Shown in pieces: positions 62,401-64,000 of a stretch of DNA of 64,000 nt. Each line of letters opens with the position of its first letter. The first letter of the stretch is position 1. The stretch spans positions 2,546,545-2,610,544 of the forward strand of contig NC_088790.1 in the NCBI RefSeq assembly GCF_949628265.1. The letters run 5' to 3'. The stretch comes from Cloeon dipterum. Its lineage: Eukaryota > Arthropoda > Insecta > Ephemeroptera > Baetidae. The notes beneath the pieces are model-generated. The model worked only from the letters and a program-made list of their open reading frames with translations. It was not told the origin of the DNA and did no database searches. A program made the position numbers and the translations under genes.

Positions 62401-64000
62401 TATGGAATTTTTGGGTTAATTTTTGGGCAAAGAAAAAAAATGTTATTTAATAAGTAAAAATAAAAATTTTGATGCATTTTAAAATAACCACTCGAGGGTT
62501 ACCTTTTGGCCACCCAATGGTTAACCGAAGCGTGGGCACTATATTTCTTACACTAGTTTTTACTCTAAAATTTTGTCAGAATTTTTTCAGTCCAGATTTT
62601 AATTTATCTAGTATAATTACACAAGTAAATTAAAATATTAACTTTGATAACCAAAACGGGTTACCCAATGGTTAACCAATGGGCAACCTCAAAATCACAA
62701 TTAATTATTTAGTCCGTGTTTCGTTATTAATTATTTATTAAAAATTTTTTGACTTGTAATACTCTAATTAGCATTTTAAACTCTTTTAATTTACTCGTTT
62801 TGAGTACTTCCGTGCTCAGGCAGCATAATATATCGCGCGCGCTTTCTTGGCTACACTGGTTGACCGCAAGTGTGGCGCCACTGTCGGCAGCGGCTAGCAG
62901 CAACAGCTGCCGCTTTGCTCGCATGCTCGCTGACTGACTGTTTGTGTTTGAACTTGGGACGGTTGAGGATTGCATCATCATTGTCGGCAGAGATTTTCTC
63001 AGTGTTTTTGGTCATTTTTCGACAAATGGACTACTACAACGGATCCTTGGAAGGACGATGGATGTTTTACAAGGTAAGGGAATTATGAATTTACATAGAT
63101 TCGATCACGGGGGGCTTAAAAAATACGCGCGCGTACATTTACTTAAAAATCGTCATTTTAAATCGCTTTTTAATCATTCTTTGTGTCATCAGGCTTGCAC
63201 CGCGTCCCGCCCTGATCTTCTGTTTTGATGTCCTGGTCGGGAATAGCTGCCTGTACGCGATGGCCATCCGGATTTCAAGCCTGGACAACTAAACAAAACT
63301 TCTCCCGTCTCCGGTGTATCCAGGTATGCAGTTGAATGCATGGCGATATTAATGAGTAGAAAATTGATTCTTTTTATTTTATTTTGCAGGGTTATCATCT
63401 GCTGTTTTGTTTCCATTTTCAACTGACAATGAGTGCCGACAGTACATAAATGGGACTGGACTCAGGAGACGAAAAGCAACATGACAAGATACATAGTATA
63501 GTGCTGCTGGACGATGACATGAGTGTTGGGAGATAAAGTGGTAATTCTGTGTGTGTTCCATGGTTATTTTTTGTGTTAAATTTTGTGTATGTCTTCAAAA
63601 TTAATTTTGACTCAAAATTTCAATATATTATTCATTTTTTGTACTAATGTTTGCAACAGTTGAATTCCTAAACAGATTTATGTGAATAGTATACAGTATG
63701 TTTGCGGCATATTTTAAATTAAAGCAATTTTCTAGACAGTTAATTGTGGCAACTAAAATTTTTAATCTATTACTTTGACAATTATCATAGGCTTAAAATC
63801 AACCATCTCAAATGCCTTAAGTATCTTAAGTCAATTACAGCTGATGGTGCCATTGTATAATTCCTATTTTAATTCCTTTAAGGAATTAATCTTGCTGCAG
63901 TGCATTATGGACTAAAAATAATTCATTTTACTGTGCTGGAAACAGTGGAAACCAAAATAAGTTCAGCAAATCACCGTTCAATTTTTATAATTATTTGTTC
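62401..64000 (+). other. Possible spliced transcript, otherwise unique DNA
   Basis: A GC-richer segment at 62810-62940 is followed by plausible splice sites: donor AAG|GTAAGG at 63074, acceptor CATCAG at 63192, donor CAG|GTATGC at 63324, acceptor TTTTGCAG at 63389, giving an internal exon 63193-63323. The best coding run across the first junction is only 27 codons (MDYYNGSLEGRWMFYK then ACTASRPDLLF and stop), so a non-coding RNA or the 5' exons of a gene leaving the window are both possible. Confidence 0.3.

Overview
This is arthropod, most likely insect, nuclear DNA. The evidence is a replication-dependent core-histone cluster with arthropod-type proteins (H4 begins MTGRGKGG), U7/SLBP-type histone 3' ends, spliceosomal introns, and AT-rich spacers full of transposon debris. 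I cannot name the species. No H1 gene is present.

Layout. Positions 1-3700 hold two divergent histone pairs, H4(-)/H3(+) and H2B(-)/H2A(+). All four genes end in the same 16-base stem-loop GGCCCTTTTCAGGGCC, followed about 24 nt later by a CAAAGCAAT-type downstream element. From about 3530 to 37500 there is a head-to-tail array of four near-identical units of about 8.05 kb; unit 2 carries an extra 1974-bp transposon. A 1.9-kb inverted-repeat element, unique DNA and a single-copy gene lie between 37500 and 45500. Two more units follow in the opposite orientation (46841-61646), one interrupted by a 2572-bp relative of the same transposon and one truncated. The window ends in a short tandem repeat of about 175-185 bp and unique DNA with a possible spliced transcript.

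The central observation is the gene carried by every array unit. It is a two-exon, 195-residue RING + WWE protein resembling RNF146/Iduna, a poly(ADP-ribose)-directed E3 ubiquitin ligase. It sits inside what was an H2B gene. Upstream is the H2A/H2B bidirectional promoter (CCAAT region and the TATA box of the H2A side). Immediately after its stop codon the sequence continues as the last codons of H2B, the H2B 3' UTR, the histone stem-loop and the downstream element. H2A on the other side of that promoter has been broken by 6.3 kb of insertion, leaving only its last 33 or so codons and its own stem-loop. The unit is therefore a remodelled H2B/H2A repeat in which an RNF146-like gene has taken H2B's place and been amplified. 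A single-copy paralogue with the same intron but no histone 3' end lies at 43.6-44.7 kb and probably represents the donor lineage.

Inferred logic: six loci encode an identical protein that may be expressed like a replication-dependent histone (S-phase promoter, SLBP/U7 3' processing) while still needing splicing. The last copy (60880-61629) has lost the stem-loop to a satellite junction. Expression and 3'-end use cannot be read from DNA alone.
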